64,000 bases of DNA from CAZWDL01 sp964632995. GTDB taxonomy: Bacteria; Bacteroidota; Bacteroidia; Chitinophagales; Saprospiraceae. Below the pieces are notes generated by a model that did not search any database, was not told the DNA's origin, and worked only from the letters and a program-made list of their open reading frames with translations. The DNA is taken from assembly GCA_964632995.1 (NCBI GenBank), contig CAZWDL010000006.1, positions 1 through 64,000 on the forward strand. The letters run 5' to 3'. Within the stretch, counting starts at the first letter, position 1. Each line of letters opens with the position of its first letter. The translations under genes and the position numbers were made by a program. This document shows, in pieces, positions 9,771 through 18,050 of the stretch.

Positions 9771-10748
9771 ATGAAATCTCTATACCTCCTCTTTCCCCTG
9801 CTGCTGCTGCTCACGGCAGCTTCTGCCCAGCAAGAAGGGCAGTTCACGCAATTTATGTATAACAAAATGATGTTCAACCCCGCGGCCGCCGGCCTGGGTA
9901 AACAACCTGTTCTCTCCGCAACCATGCGCAGCCAATGGATGGGACTGGAGGGCGCCCCCGAAACCCAGCTCCTCTCTTTTGAAACGGTGCTGGGCGCTAA
10001 TAGCAATGTGGGAATTGGCGCAAACCTGTTTCGGCAGACAATCGGGATTTCGGAAAATTTTGAATTCAATACCATATACAGCTATCAGATTGAAATGGGG
10101 ATCGGTTATTTGCGTGGCGGCCTGCAAGCCTCCGTTCGCTTGATGCGCTCCGACTTCAGCCAGGTAGAATCTATTCAGCCTGCTGAATCCGATCCGGCTA
10201 TTCCGTTGGGGATTGAAAGCAAGTACGTGCCTAATTTCGGCGCCGGGATTTATTACACCGACCTGAAGGAGCGCGTTTACGTCGGATTCAGCGTTCCGCG
10301 TCTGCTGGAAAATAACATCGACCTGTCTGATGAACAGGGCGTAATTTCGCGGGAACTCCGGCATTTATACGTCATGGGCGGAATAAAACTTCCCCTGGGG
10401 GAGGGTATCGAAAAGGCCTATGTTCAACCTCAGGTATTACTGAAATACGTTGAAGGCGCTCCTTTCGACGCCGATGTCAACGTCAATGTATTTTTCGCTG
10501 AAAGGTTTCTGGCCGGCCTTTCCTATCGTATCGGCGGGTCGAAAAGCAGCAGCCTGGGCGAGTCGGTGTCACTGTTACTAGGTATGGATTTGACAGAGAA
10601 ACTGACGTTTGGCCTTTCCTACGATGCAACCCTGTCGGAATTGAATTCGTATAATAATGGCAGTATCGAAGGATTACTGCGTTATCGCTTTTCCGGTAAG
10701 CCACAAGGAGATCCCGAAAAAGCTGCCGATAAGGGTCGCTTTTTCTAA
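9771..10748 (+). CDS. PorP/SprF family type IX secretion membrane protein
   Basis: The 325-residue product has a clear signal peptide (MKSLYLLFPLLLLLTAASA, then QQEGQFTQFMYNKMMFNPA). The mature start FTQFMYNKMMFNPAAAGL is the hallmark of PorP/SprF proteins. The rest is a predicted outer-membrane beta-barrel with alternating aromatic strands. In gliding Bacteroidota, SprF is needed for secretion or surface attachment of the giant adhesin SprB, and paralogs are usually encoded just after CHU_C-domain proteins. Here it directly follows a 2366-residue CHU_C protein and precedes an OmpA-PD40 protein, so it most likely serves that adhesin specifically. A highly stable hairpin precedes the gene and could tune its level relative to the adhesin. 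Confidence 0.93.
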   Translation: MKSLYLLFPLLLLLTAASAQQEGQFTQFMYNKMMFNPAAAGLGKQPVLSATMRSQWMGLEGAPETQLLSFETVLGANSNVGIGANLFRQTIGISENFEFNTIYSYQIEMGIGYLRGGLQASVRLMRSDFSQVESIQPAESDPAIPLGIESKYVPNFGAGIYYTDLKERVYVGFSVPRLLENNIDLSDEQGVISRELRHLYVMGGIKLPLGEGIEKAYVQPQVLLKYVEGAPFDADVNVNVFFAERFLAGLSYRIGGSKSSSLGESVSLLLGMDLTEKLTFGLSYDATLSELNSYNNGSIEGLLRYRFSGKPQGDPEKAADKGRFF

Positions 10749-10803
10749 ATGGCCCTTTCTTGATATGCTCCCCGTTGATTGTCTGAATCCGAAAAAAAAT
10801 CCC

Positions 10804-12846
10804 ATGAAACGCCAACTGCTTTTCACGCTATTACTCATTATATTTTCAGGAGCACTAATCGCTCAGGAGTGGCCGGGAGCTGTAAGAAAAGATAAAACGG
10901 AAGCAGCAGATCAGCCGGCCGGCTATCCCGTTGTTCTACGCAATACATTGAATATCAATACCAAGAGTATGGAGTTTGCGCCAAAGCGCTATCAGAACGG
11001 CTTGGTATATGTCACCTCGCGCCGGAAATTCGGACCCCGTGATCAGGAAACGGGAGAGACCTTTTATGAGTTGTATTACGCCGAGCTCAATCCGGACGGG
11101 ATGCCTTTCAAGCCGGAGCCATTTTCCACCAGCCTCAATTCGGAGTTGCACGAAAACTCGGTGGCTTTCAACCGAAAGGGGGATAAAATCTTCTTTACCC
11201 GCAATAACATGGTCAACGGGATGACGCGGACTAACGCTGAAGGCCGTATCGGAATGAAGATTTTCGAAGCCGATCTGGGTCCTTTCGACTGGGAAAACAT
11301 ACGCGAACTGCCTTTCAACAGCGATGAATATTCCTGCCTTCATCCTACGCTCTCTCCCGATGGGAAAAAGTTGTTTTTTTCTTCCAACATGCCGGGAGGA
11401 TACGGCAATTACGACATCTGGTTCGTCATCTGGGATGGCGCGAGCTGGTCGCGGCCAATCAATGCGGGGGCTCAGGTGAATACCACCAAAAATGAAGTTT
11501 TTCCCTTTATGCATAGCAGTGGAACGCTTTTTTTCAATTCCGATGGTTATGATGGGGAAGGTGGGCTCGACCTGTACCTCATCGATATGAGCGACAATGT
11601 GTGGGGGGATGTGGTCAACCTGGGCGAGCCCTTCAACTCTCCGGCCGATGATTTGTCGATCATCGTGAGTGATGACGGGCGGAGCGGTTTCTTCGCCTCT
11701 GATCGCGAGGGTGGTTTCGGCAAGGATGATATTTATGCCTTCGAGGCGCCCGCCGGCATAAGGGGCATCAAGGCTCCGGAACGCGCCCCCATGGCGATTA
11801 CCGTAAAGGACGCGGAAACGGAAAGAACCCTGGCCGGCGTCGATATCCGGGTGTTTGAACGAGACATAGACGGCTATGCCAATGACGAGGAGTTATACGA
11901 TGTGGAACTGATGCCTTCCCCGACCAATCCCGATAGCATGGTATTGAAGTACGTGTTGAAAAGCGAGGATGAACTGGGATTCCCTAAGGCCACTACCGAC
12001 CGTGCCGGGCAGGCTCGTTTTGATCTGACCATGGGCAAAGAGTATATCCTGCTGCTTTCCAAGCCGGGCTACACTACTCTTCAGAAAAACTATCAGCCGG
12101 AAAAAGATGATCGCGGCAAGCCTCTGGAGCTTACCCTGGACCCCAGCCAATGCCTGACGCTGAACGGCGTGGTGCTCAGCGAGGGAAACGAGCAACCGGT
12201 TCCCAATGCGACAATCCGCATTGTCAACGAATGCAACGGAGAGTTGACCATGGTGCAAAGCAAAATCAATGGAAAATTTCAGGCTTGCCTGGCCAGTGGA
12301 TGTGATTTTACTATCATCGCTGAAAAAGGCGGTTTCCGGGAAGCAACGACACAGGTGACGACTATCAAATTACGCAGTAGCCGCTCGCTGACCATTGAGC
12401 TACATCTTCGCGCCGGTTCTTCCAATGCCCTTTCGGAGCCCATCCGCGAAGGAACTATTATCATTCTGGAGGATCTGTTTTATGATTTTAATAAATCCGC
12501 GATCCGTAGTCGTGAGGCCCGTGCCCTGGAAGGTCTCAGCAAGCTGATGCACCGCTATCCCAGTATGGAAATAGAGCTCGGCGCTCACACCGATAGCCGG
12601 GGTAGCGGCGAGTACAACCTCAAGCTCTCTCTCAAACGGGCCGATTCGGCTAAGGAATTTCTTGTTCAGCAAGGTATCGCCGCACACCGGGTTAAAACCT
12701 TCGGGTACGGAGAAACCCGACTGCGAAACCACTGTGGCGACGGCGTCTCCTGCGATGAATCTGAACACGAGTTCAACCGCCGCACCGAAGTGAAGGTGAC
12801 GCGTATCAACGAGCCCGTCGAAATAGGATACCGGGGCGAACGGTAG
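10804..12846 (+). CDS. OmpA family protein with PD40 propeller repeats
   Basis: I place the start at the ATG at 10804 because it gives a proper signal peptide (MKRQLLFTLLLIIFSGALIAQ). A longer in-frame reading would overlap porP/sprF. The 680-residue protein contains PD40/WD40-like blades (about 60-315, for example LSPDGKKLFFSSN). Two carboxypeptidase-regulatory-like beta-sandwiches follow (about 329-430 and 453-530). The C-terminal OmpA domain (about 555-670) carries the peptidoglycan-binding signature (HTDSRGSGEYN ... NRRTEVKV). It should sit at the outer membrane and bind the cell wall. It lies 55 bp after PorP/SprF and 1.1 kb after the giant adhesin, so it probably anchors or organises that T9SS surface complex. 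Such PD40-OmpA proteins are routine partners of PorP/SprF in Bacteroidota. Confidence 0.92.
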   Translation: MKRQLLFTLLLIIFSGALIAQEWPGAVRKDKTEAADQPAGYPVVLRNTLNINTKSMEFAPKRYQNGLVYVTSRRKFGPRDQETGETFYELYYAELNPDGMPFKPEPFSTSLNSELHENSVAFNRKGDKIFFTRNNMVNGMTRTNAEGRIGMKIFEADLGPFDWENIRELPFNSDEYSCLHPTLSPDGKKLFFSSNMPGGYGNYDIWFVIWDGASWSRPINAGAQVNTTKNEVFPFMHSSGTLFFNSDGYDGEGGLDLYLIDMSDNVWGDVVNLGEPFNSPADDLSIIVSDDGRSGFFASDREGGFGKDDIYAFEAPAGIRGIKAPERAPMAITVKDAETERTLAGVDIRVFERDIDGYANDEELYDVELMPSPTNPDSMVLKYVLKSEDELGFPKATTDRAGQARFDLTMGKEYILLLSKPGYTTLQKNYQPEKDDRGKPLELTLDPSQCLTLNGVVLSEGNEQPVPNATIRIVNECNGELTMVQSKINGKFQACLASGCDFTIIAEKGGFREATTQVTTIKLRSSRSLTIELHLRAGSSNALSEPIREGTIIILEDLFYDFNKSAIRSREARALEGLSKLMHRYPSMEIELGAHTDSRGSGEYNLKLSLKRADSAKEFLVQQGIAAHRVKTFGYGETRLRNHCGDGVSCDESEHEFNRRTEVKVTRINEPVEIGYRGER

Positions 12847-12996
12847 AAGGGGACCAATGAATTGGGGGGAAGGCGCCGGATGCAGGAAGACCGGGTAAAC
12901 CAGTCTTTTGTTGGCCATTTTCCCGGTTGCCATCACCGCAGGTAAATTCCGAAGGAAACTTTCCGACGCGCTTCTTTTTCGGAAGGGGATTTTCAC

Positions 12997-13004
12997 TACT
13001 TTTG
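12997..13004 (+). promoter_or_regulatory. Candidate -7 promoter element (TACTTTTG)
   Basis: Exact TAnnTTTG match ending only 5 nt before the ATG at 13010 of the radical SAM gene. In Bacteroidota the transcript starts about 5-7 nt after this element, so the mRNA would be leaderless from that ATG, or would have a 42-nt leader if the ATG at 13052 is used. Confidence 0.5.
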
Positions 13005-13009
13005 AGGAT

Positions 13010-14032
13010 ATGACCTTTTACTGGAAGGATACGCGCAACTTTCTCTCCAAAATGACGGCTCGCCGGCTTTGGAATGCGGCGAAGGTCCTCAGTTCTTTTT
13101 ACTGGACCCGCTGGCGACGGAAGCCCCTGCAGTGGGGCGTTCCCATCACGATATCGATTGAACCTACGACCGCCTGTAACTTGCGCTGCCCGGAGTGCCC
13201 CAGCGGATTGCGTTCTTTTACCCGTTCTACGGGCAACCTGCGGGCCGACTTTTTCCGGGGTATTATCGATGAATTGCACCGCGAACTGATCTACCTTATT
13301 TTTTACTTTCAGGGGGAGCCCTACATCAATCCACAGTTTCTCGATATGGTGCAATACGCCGGCAAACGCGGATTGTACACTATCACCTCTACCAACGGGC
13401 ATTTTCTCGATGACGATACAGCGCGCCGCACCGTGGAATCGGGGCTGGACCGGCTCATCATTTCTCTGGACGGCGCCTCCCAGGAGGTGTATGAGCAATA
13501 TCGTCGGGAAGGGAGCCTGGAGAAAGTGCTGGAAGGCGCCGGGAATGTCGTGCGCTGGAAGCGGAACCTGGGATCTGCCACCCCGCACATCATCTTCCAG
13601 ATGCTGGTGGTTCGGCCCAATGAACATCAAATTGACGATGTGCGTAGGCTGGCCCGTGAAATCGGTGTCGATGAAGTCAAGTTGAAAAGCGCCCAGGTGT
13701 ACGACTACAAAAGGGGGAACCCGCTCATTCCCCTTCAGGAACGCTATGCGCGGTATGTTCAGCAGCCCGACGGTTCCTACCGCGTAAAGGGACGGTTGCT
13801 CAACCATTGTTGGAAGCTTTGGCACAGTTGTGTGATCACCTGGAACGGCCTGGTGGTTCCCTGCTGTTTTGATAAAGATGCCCGTCACCAGTTGGGGGAT
13901 TTGCGCGAAACGTCTTTCAAGGAACTCTGGCAGGGGGAACCCTATCAGCATTTTCGCCGGCAGCTGCTGCAAGGACGGGATCAGATCGATATTTGTACGA
14001 ATTGCACTGAAGGGTGCAAGGTTTGGGTATAG
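13010..14032 (+). CDS. Radical SAM protein with SPASM domain
   Basis: The protein has the radical SAM 4Fe-4S motif CNLRCPEC (Cys56, Cys60, Cys63 from the ATG at 13010), preceded by ISIEPTTA. A C-terminal cysteine-rich SPASM region runs from about residue 267 (CWKLWHSC, then VPCCFD, CTNCTEGC) and would bind auxiliary Fe-S clusters. The usual roles of this class are maturation of peptides or enzymes by radical chemistry. No peptide substrate or partner is visible nearby, so the substrate is unknown. The in-frame TTG at 12908 is less likely as a start because a TAnnTTTG promoter element lies between it and the ATG; the ATG at 13052 is another option. It lies between two OmpA-family genes and has no evident operon partner. 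Confidence 0.88.
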   Translation: MTFYWKDTRNFLSKMTARRLWNAAKVLSSFYWTRWRRKPLQWGVPITISIEPTTACNLRCPECPSGLRSFTRSTGNLRADFFRGIIDELHRELIYLIFYFQGEPYINPQFLDMVQYAGKRGLYTITSTNGHFLDDDTARRTVESGLDRLIISLDGASQEVYEQYRREGSLEKVLEGAGNVVRWKRNLGSATPHIIFQMLVVRPNEHQIDDVRRLAREIGVDEVKLKSAQVYDYKRGNPLIPLQERYARYVQQPDGSYRVKGRLLNHCWKLWHSCVITWNGLVVPCCFDKDARHQLGDLRETSFKELWQGEPYQHFRRQLLQGRDQIDICTNCTEGCKVWV

Positions 14033-14712
14033 CCTTTTTTGTCGATCACTTCTTTTACTATAGGGAGGCGGGCTAAAATATTGTCCTCTCCAGCAAGGTG
14101 TACACAGGTTCTACAGAAGACGTTCTAGTCTTTTGCAAGCCCTCCATGTACCAATTGCCGGGAAAAAATTGGAATTCTGAAGAAAAATCTTGATCTTTGT
14201 CAACCGGCCATTTGACAAGGATTTTTGTTTTACCCCATGCAAAAAGCAGATTCTGTTTTTTTAACTGTGCGGTGTAGGAAGTAAATTAAGACCGACGGTA
14301 GCATGATAGTCTGCGGCAACTGAATTCCTACATAGAGTAAATCAGACATCGAGATTGCACGGGAGAGCGAGTATCGAGAAAACCACAAGTTTCAACTGAT
14401 CTTTTTAATTGAGCAGGGTGACCTTGCAGAGGCGCCGATTATTGCCAATTCGGAACAGCTGTCTCTCATGCAGCAATGCAACGAGGTAGAACTGCTGGCT
14501 ATACGCCGACAATAGATGATTCCTTGCGGAGTCGATCTGATGTTACTTTTGCATTTCTTTTCGTCAGAAGCCTGGTCTGCTGGTCTATGCCGATGAACTT
14601 GCTCCGGTCAAGTGAGATAAAAAAACCGGAAAAGGATTCACCAAACCCGTCTTTCACAGCTTTGAGATATACATACTAAATTCAATTCGCGGAATCCAAA
14701 AATGCAGCAAAA
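14033..14712. other. 680-bp intergenic region with possible coding remnants
   Basis: No intact gene is supported. A terminator-like hairpin lies at 14184-14226. From 14336 to a TAG at 14515 one plus-strand frame is open for about 57 codons without a start codon. It reads like protein (for example EYRENHKFQLIFLIEQGDLA, then APIIANSEQLSL). A short stretch in another frame around 14555-14617 (FRQKPGLLVYADELAPVK, then stop) also looks protein-like. These may be remnants of a decayed gene. A 67-codon frame at 14476-14679 has no recognisable content. The region is visibly more A/T-rich than its neighbours. Confidence 0.4.
14184..14226 (+). terminator. Terminator-like hairpin after radical SAM gene
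   Basis: TTGTCAA (14197-14203) pairs with TTGACAA (14212-14218), and outer AAAAATC pairs with GATTTTT up to 14226, followed by GTTTT. It lies 150 bp after the radical SAM stop codon and could end that transcript. Confidence 0.45.
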
Positions 14713-15732
14713 ATGACTTCCAAAACAATTTTCTCCGGTCGTTTAGAGTTCGGAAGCGCCAGGAGCTTTGAGCAGGTAATAAAAATGTTCCAACACCGGG
14801 TGGAGAATTATTACAAAAACGAAATCGTCATCGATTTTGAAGAAATCTTTAACGAAGAGGAATATGCCCTCGATATTCCCCGCCTGGTAACTCAATCTGA
14901 AGATAAGACCTGGCGCAATACCATGAACCTGCTGGAATACCTGGCCCAGTACGCCATTGCCGGTAGCCTCAGCGCCTGGATTGCCGATAGTGGGAAAATA
15001 CTGAAGCATCGCACAGTGGAGCCAAAAGGCGATAAAGCTGCTGTACAGTCCTTCCTCAAAGGGCGGGAGCTGACTAAAGAAAAAGGGAAAGAGGATGAAG
15101 CACACCGTGCATTGAGCCGCGCCATTGAAAAATTTGAGCGTCATGCCCTGGCTTACGAGCGGCGGGGCTATGTCAACTTCTTATTGCGCAATTTTGAAGA
15201 TGCCATCTACGATTACAACAAGAGTATAGATATCAATCCAAATAATGCAGATCCATATATGGGGAGAGCATTGGTCCGCCTGGCGCAGGATCAGGTTGCT
15301 GCAGCCATTCCCGACCTGGAGAAGGCTGTTAAAAAATCTATTCCCCTGCAGCCCATCTACTGGAAAGCACGCCGGCTCAAAGGAGAATGCCACCTGAAAC
15401 AGGAGGAATACGACAAAGCCATTTTCGAGTTGAAATTATTTACCAAGCGCCAGTTCACAAGTGATAATCCGAATTATGCCCATCGCCGGCGCGCCTTCTT
15501 CGACTTCGGCCGCGCGCTGATGGCTAAGGGCGATTATGACCTTGCTGTTCAGGCATTCAACGAAGCGCTTAAACTGGAAGGCGAATCCAACGAATCGCAG
15601 GAAATTGAAGAACTGCTTTTTCGCGGCATCGCCATGCAGAAGGCGGGAAAAAAAGGTTTTGAAAAAGACTGGAAAGAGGCTGCCAATTTAGGATCAAAGC
15701 GCGCCGAAGAATTACTGCAGGCAATCGCTTAA
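14713..15732 (+). CDS. TPR-repeat protein
   Basis: The 339-residue cytoplasmic protein has no signal peptide. The first 110 residues form an uncharacterised domain (FEQVIKMFQHRVENYYKNE, then DFEEIFNEEEYALDI). They are followed by tetratricopeptide repeats from about 115 to 330, seen in phrases such as AYERRGYVNFLLRNFEDAIY and NPNNADPYMGRALVRL. TPR arrays are protein-protein scaffolds; the partner is unknown. The start at 14713 gives a clean N-terminus; an ATG 11 bp upstream is out of frame. A good terminator follows at 15814. The gene stands between a decayed intergenic stretch and an OmpA-family gene, and nothing around it fixes its role. Confidence 0.8.
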   Translation: MTSKTIFSGRLEFGSARSFEQVIKMFQHRVENYYKNEIVIDFEEIFNEEEYALDIPRLVTQSEDKTWRNTMNLLEYLAQYAIAGSLSAWIADSGKILKHRTVEPKGDKAAVQSFLKGRELTKEKGKEDEAHRALSRAIEKFERHALAYERRGYVNFLLRNFEDAIYDYNKSIDINPNNADPYMGRALVRLAQDQVAAAIPDLEKAVKKSIPLQPIYWKARRLKGECHLKQEEYDKAIFELKLFTKRQFTSDNPNYAHRRRAFFDFGRALMAKGDYDLAVQAFNEALKLEGESNESQEIEELLFRGIAMQKAGKKGFEKDWKEAANLGSKRAEELLQAIA

Positions 15733-15813
15733 CAATCGTTTTTCCTCTAAACCGGAGAATCAGCTGCGTTCACTGCTGCGAATTAGTGATTTACTGCGAA
15801 AAGATGAACCATG

Positions 15814-15843
15814 GCCGACGGCAACCTGCCGCCGGCTTTTTTT
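15814..15843 (+). terminator. Rho-independent terminator after TPR gene
   Basis: Nine-base-pair GC-rich stem with one mismatch (GCCGACGGC against GCCGCCGGC), five-base loop and a seven-T run at 15837-15843, about 80 bp after the TPR stop codon. Confidence 0.8.
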
Positions 15844-15975
15844 ATCCCCCAGCAAAGAATAACTTCCCCGTTTGTTTCCGCCTCTGGCAAATTTTTTACA
15901 CCACAGAGTTATTTTTACTCCGGGTTAGCGCTGTAATGAGGCAAAGGACACCAATCCGGCCTCGGAATGCGTTAA

Positions 15976-15997
15976 TGAAGTTGTCTAGACAACTTCA
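15976..15997. promoter_or_regulatory. Perfect 22-bp palindrome, candidate operator
   Basis: The half-site is TGAAGTTGTCT and the two halves are exact reverse complements. The core GTCTAGAC fits the GTnTAnAC pattern of GntR/HutC-family operators. It ends 26 nt before the ATG of the second OmpA-family gene and lies downstream of a possible TAnnTTTA promoter element at 15910-15917, a position suited to repression. No GntR-type regulator is encoded in this window. Confidence 0.55.
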
Positions 15998-16023
15998 ACA
16001 TATCCAAAACTATAGCAAGATCA

Positions 16024-17985
16024 ATGGGTATTAAATCAGGACTTTTACTCCTCGCCTTATGCAGTCTCAGCGGACTTTGGGCGCAGGGCAATACCGGTTA
16101 CGTAACGATGGAAACAGCCTCCGGTAAACTACAAAAACGCTACGATAAAGCCCTGTCCTACGGCCGCGGCGGCGACTTTAACAGGGCGCTGCGGGAACTG
16201 GAGAAGATTCTGGAAGCCGAGCCTCGATTCATCGATGCCTTCATCACGCGGGCGGCGATATTCGAAGAGCAGGACTTACTGGAGGACGCAGAGCTCAATT
16301 ACGAACAGGTGCTGGAGATAGATCCCGTTTATGAGCCGCGCGTATGGTACCGGCTGGCCATGGTGGAGCAGCGTCAGAATAAATACCCCGAAGCAGTGGA
16401 CCACCTGGAGCGGCTTCTGCAAACGCCTGACCTGGAGGATCGCCTGCGCCGGCAGGCGGAGCAGCATGTCAAAGATTTCCGTTTTTCCGCGGAAATGATG
16501 CGCAACCCGGTCCCGTTTGAACCGGAAAGCCTGGGGGAAAACATCAATACAAAGGAATCGGAGTACTTGCCCTCCTTTACGGCCGATGGTGAATACCTGG
16601 TATATACCGCCAGAGTGAACGGTCAGGAAGACTTCATGATCAGCCAAAAGATCGATGGCGCTTGGCAGAAAGGCGAGCCGATCGAGGAAATTAATACCCC
16701 CCTGAACGAGGGAGCGCAAACAATTTCCGCCGACGGCCGTCTGCTTGTTTTTACGGCCTGCAACCGGCGGGATGGCCTCGGTGGCTGTGATCTTTATTAT
16801 TCGGAATTCCGCGAGGGAAACTGGATCGCTCCGAGTAATATGGGCCGCCCGGTCAATTCGGCTGCCTGGGAGTCGCAACCTTCCTTATCAGCTGACGGCA
16901 AAGCGCTCTACTTTGCCAGCAATCGACAGGGTTCCATAGGAGGGCGGGATATCTGGGTGAGTTACCGGCAGGCCGATGGAAGCTGGGGAAAACCTCGTAA
17001 CCTCGGCGAGCCAATCAATTCCACGGAGGAAGACGAAGCCCCCTTTATTCATCCCGATGGCCAAACGCTGTACTTTATGTCCAGAGGGCATCAGGGCATG
17101 GGAGGGTTTGATCTCTTTTTCGCACGGAAAGGAGCCGGCGAGCAATGGGAAAAGCCCAAAAACCTGGGCTATCCCATCAATACGAAAGCGAACGAAGGCG
17201 CGCTGGTAGTCAGCCTCGACGGCAAAACAGCTTACTTTGCTACCGATAAACTGCAAAGAACCGGTACTTCCGATATCCTGCAACGGCCCACCACCGATTT
17301 GTATCGCTTTGACCTTTACGAGGCTGCGCGGCCCTCCCCGGTGACTTATGTCAAGGCCGTAGTAAGCGATGCCCAGACGGGCGCGTCTGTCCGGGCTAAG
17401 GTGGAATTTGTAGAACTGGAAAGCACTGCTGTCTACGCTTCCGATCAGACAACGGAAAGCGGGACTTTCCTGGTCGTGCTCCCCTTGGGAAAAGATTACG
17501 CCCTTAACGTTTCCAAAAAGGGCTACCTTTTTCATTCCGAGAACTTCGCGCTCGCCGGCAAAACTTCTATCGATGATCCTTTCATGCTGCAGATCGCGCT
17601 GTCGCCAATTCCGGATGAGCTGGACACTGACCCCGGGGAAGAGGCCAGGCCGGTCGTACTGCGCAATGTGTTTTTTGAAACCGGCTCCGCCGAGCTCAAA
17701 CCGGTCTCCCGGGTGGAACTCAACCGTTTGAAAGTGCTATTGGAAGAAAACCCACAAATCCGCATTCAGATTAACGGACACACCGATAATGTCGGGTCAG
17801 CAGCGGACAACCGGCAGCTCTCCGAAAACCGGGCCCGGGCTGTCTTTCAATACCTTCTTGATCAGGGGATTGACGAAAACAGACTGAGTTATAAAGGATT
17901 TGGCGAAAGCCGCCCCATTGCAACAAACGAAACGCCGGAAGGCCGGCAACAAAACCGCCGGACGGAGTTCGAAGTCATCAATTAA
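16024..17985 (+). CDS. OmpA family protein with TPR and PD40 repeats
   Basis: This 653-residue envelope protein has a signal peptide (MGIKSGLLLLALCSLSGLWAQ). TPR units follow (about 35-110; EKILEAEPRFIDAFITRAAI, EQVLEIDPVYEPR), then PD40 propeller blades (about 170-430; FTADGEYLVYTAR, SADGKALYFASN). A carboxypeptidase-regulatory-like domain covers about 440-530. The C-terminal OmpA domain (about 543-653) has the peptidoglycan-binding signature GHTDNVG and the closing NRRTEFEV. The architecture matches T9SS-associated OmpA proteins of the PorE type, whose known role is to bind peptidoglycan and outer-membrane T9SS components. This copy stands alone, so assignment to the core secretion machine is only possible, not shown. 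A perfect 22-bp palindrome just upstream suggests specific transcriptional control. Confidence 0.9.
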   Translation: MGIKSGLLLLALCSLSGLWAQGNTGYVTMETASGKLQKRYDKALSYGRGGDFNRALRELEKILEAEPRFIDAFITRAAIFEEQDLLEDAELNYEQVLEIDPVYEPRVWYRLAMVEQRQNKYPEAVDHLERLLQTPDLEDRLRRQAEQHVKDFRFSAEMMRNPVPFEPESLGENINTKESEYLPSFTADGEYLVYTARVNGQEDFMISQKIDGAWQKGEPIEEINTPLNEGAQTISADGRLLVFTACNRRDGLGGCDLYYSEFREGNWIAPSNMGRPVNSAAWESQPSLSADGKALYFASNRQGSIGGRDIWVSYRQADGSWGKPRNLGEPINSTEEDEAPFIHPDGQTLYFMSRGHQGMGGFDLFFARKGAGEQWEKPKNLGYPINTKANEGALVVSLDGKTAYFATDKLQRTGTSDILQRPTTDLYRFDLYEAARPSPVTYVKAVVSDAQTGASVRAKVEFVELESTAVYASDQTTESGTFLVVLPLGKDYALNVSKKGYLFHSENFALAGKTSIDDPFMLQIALSPIPDELDTDPGEEARPVVLRNVFFETGSAELKPVSRVELNRLKVLLEENPQIRIQINGHTDNVGSAADNRQLSENRARAVFQYLLDQGIDENRLSYKGFGESRPIATNETPEGRQQNRRTEFEVIN

Positions 17986-17995
17986 TATCTGAAAC

Positions 17996-18040
17996 GGGAA
18001 ATAGGAAATCATCGCCTCCTTCTAATTTCTTATTTCCCCT
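17996..18040. terminator. Bidirectional terminator between convergent genes
   Basis: A 14-bp stem with one wobble pair (GGGAAATAGGAAAT against ATTTCTTATTTCCC) sits between the OmpA gene ending at 17985 and the leftward DUF58 gene ending at 18051. T-rich sequence follows on the plus strand. Confidence 0.6.
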
Positions 18041-18050
18041 TTCTTGTTTT

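Noticed and set aside
12806..13972. 388-codon open frame on the minus strand
   Set aside because: It is antisense to the radical SAM gene, whose Cys motifs are intact; the product has no recognisable features.
14476..14679. 67-codon plus-strand frame
   Set aside because: It starts inside a possible gene remnant and shows no domain; the better-looking peptide stretches lie in other frames.
15786..16034. 82-codon plus-strand frame
   Set aside because: It covers the TPR-gene terminator, the palindrome and the OmpA-gene start; the peptide is not protein-like.
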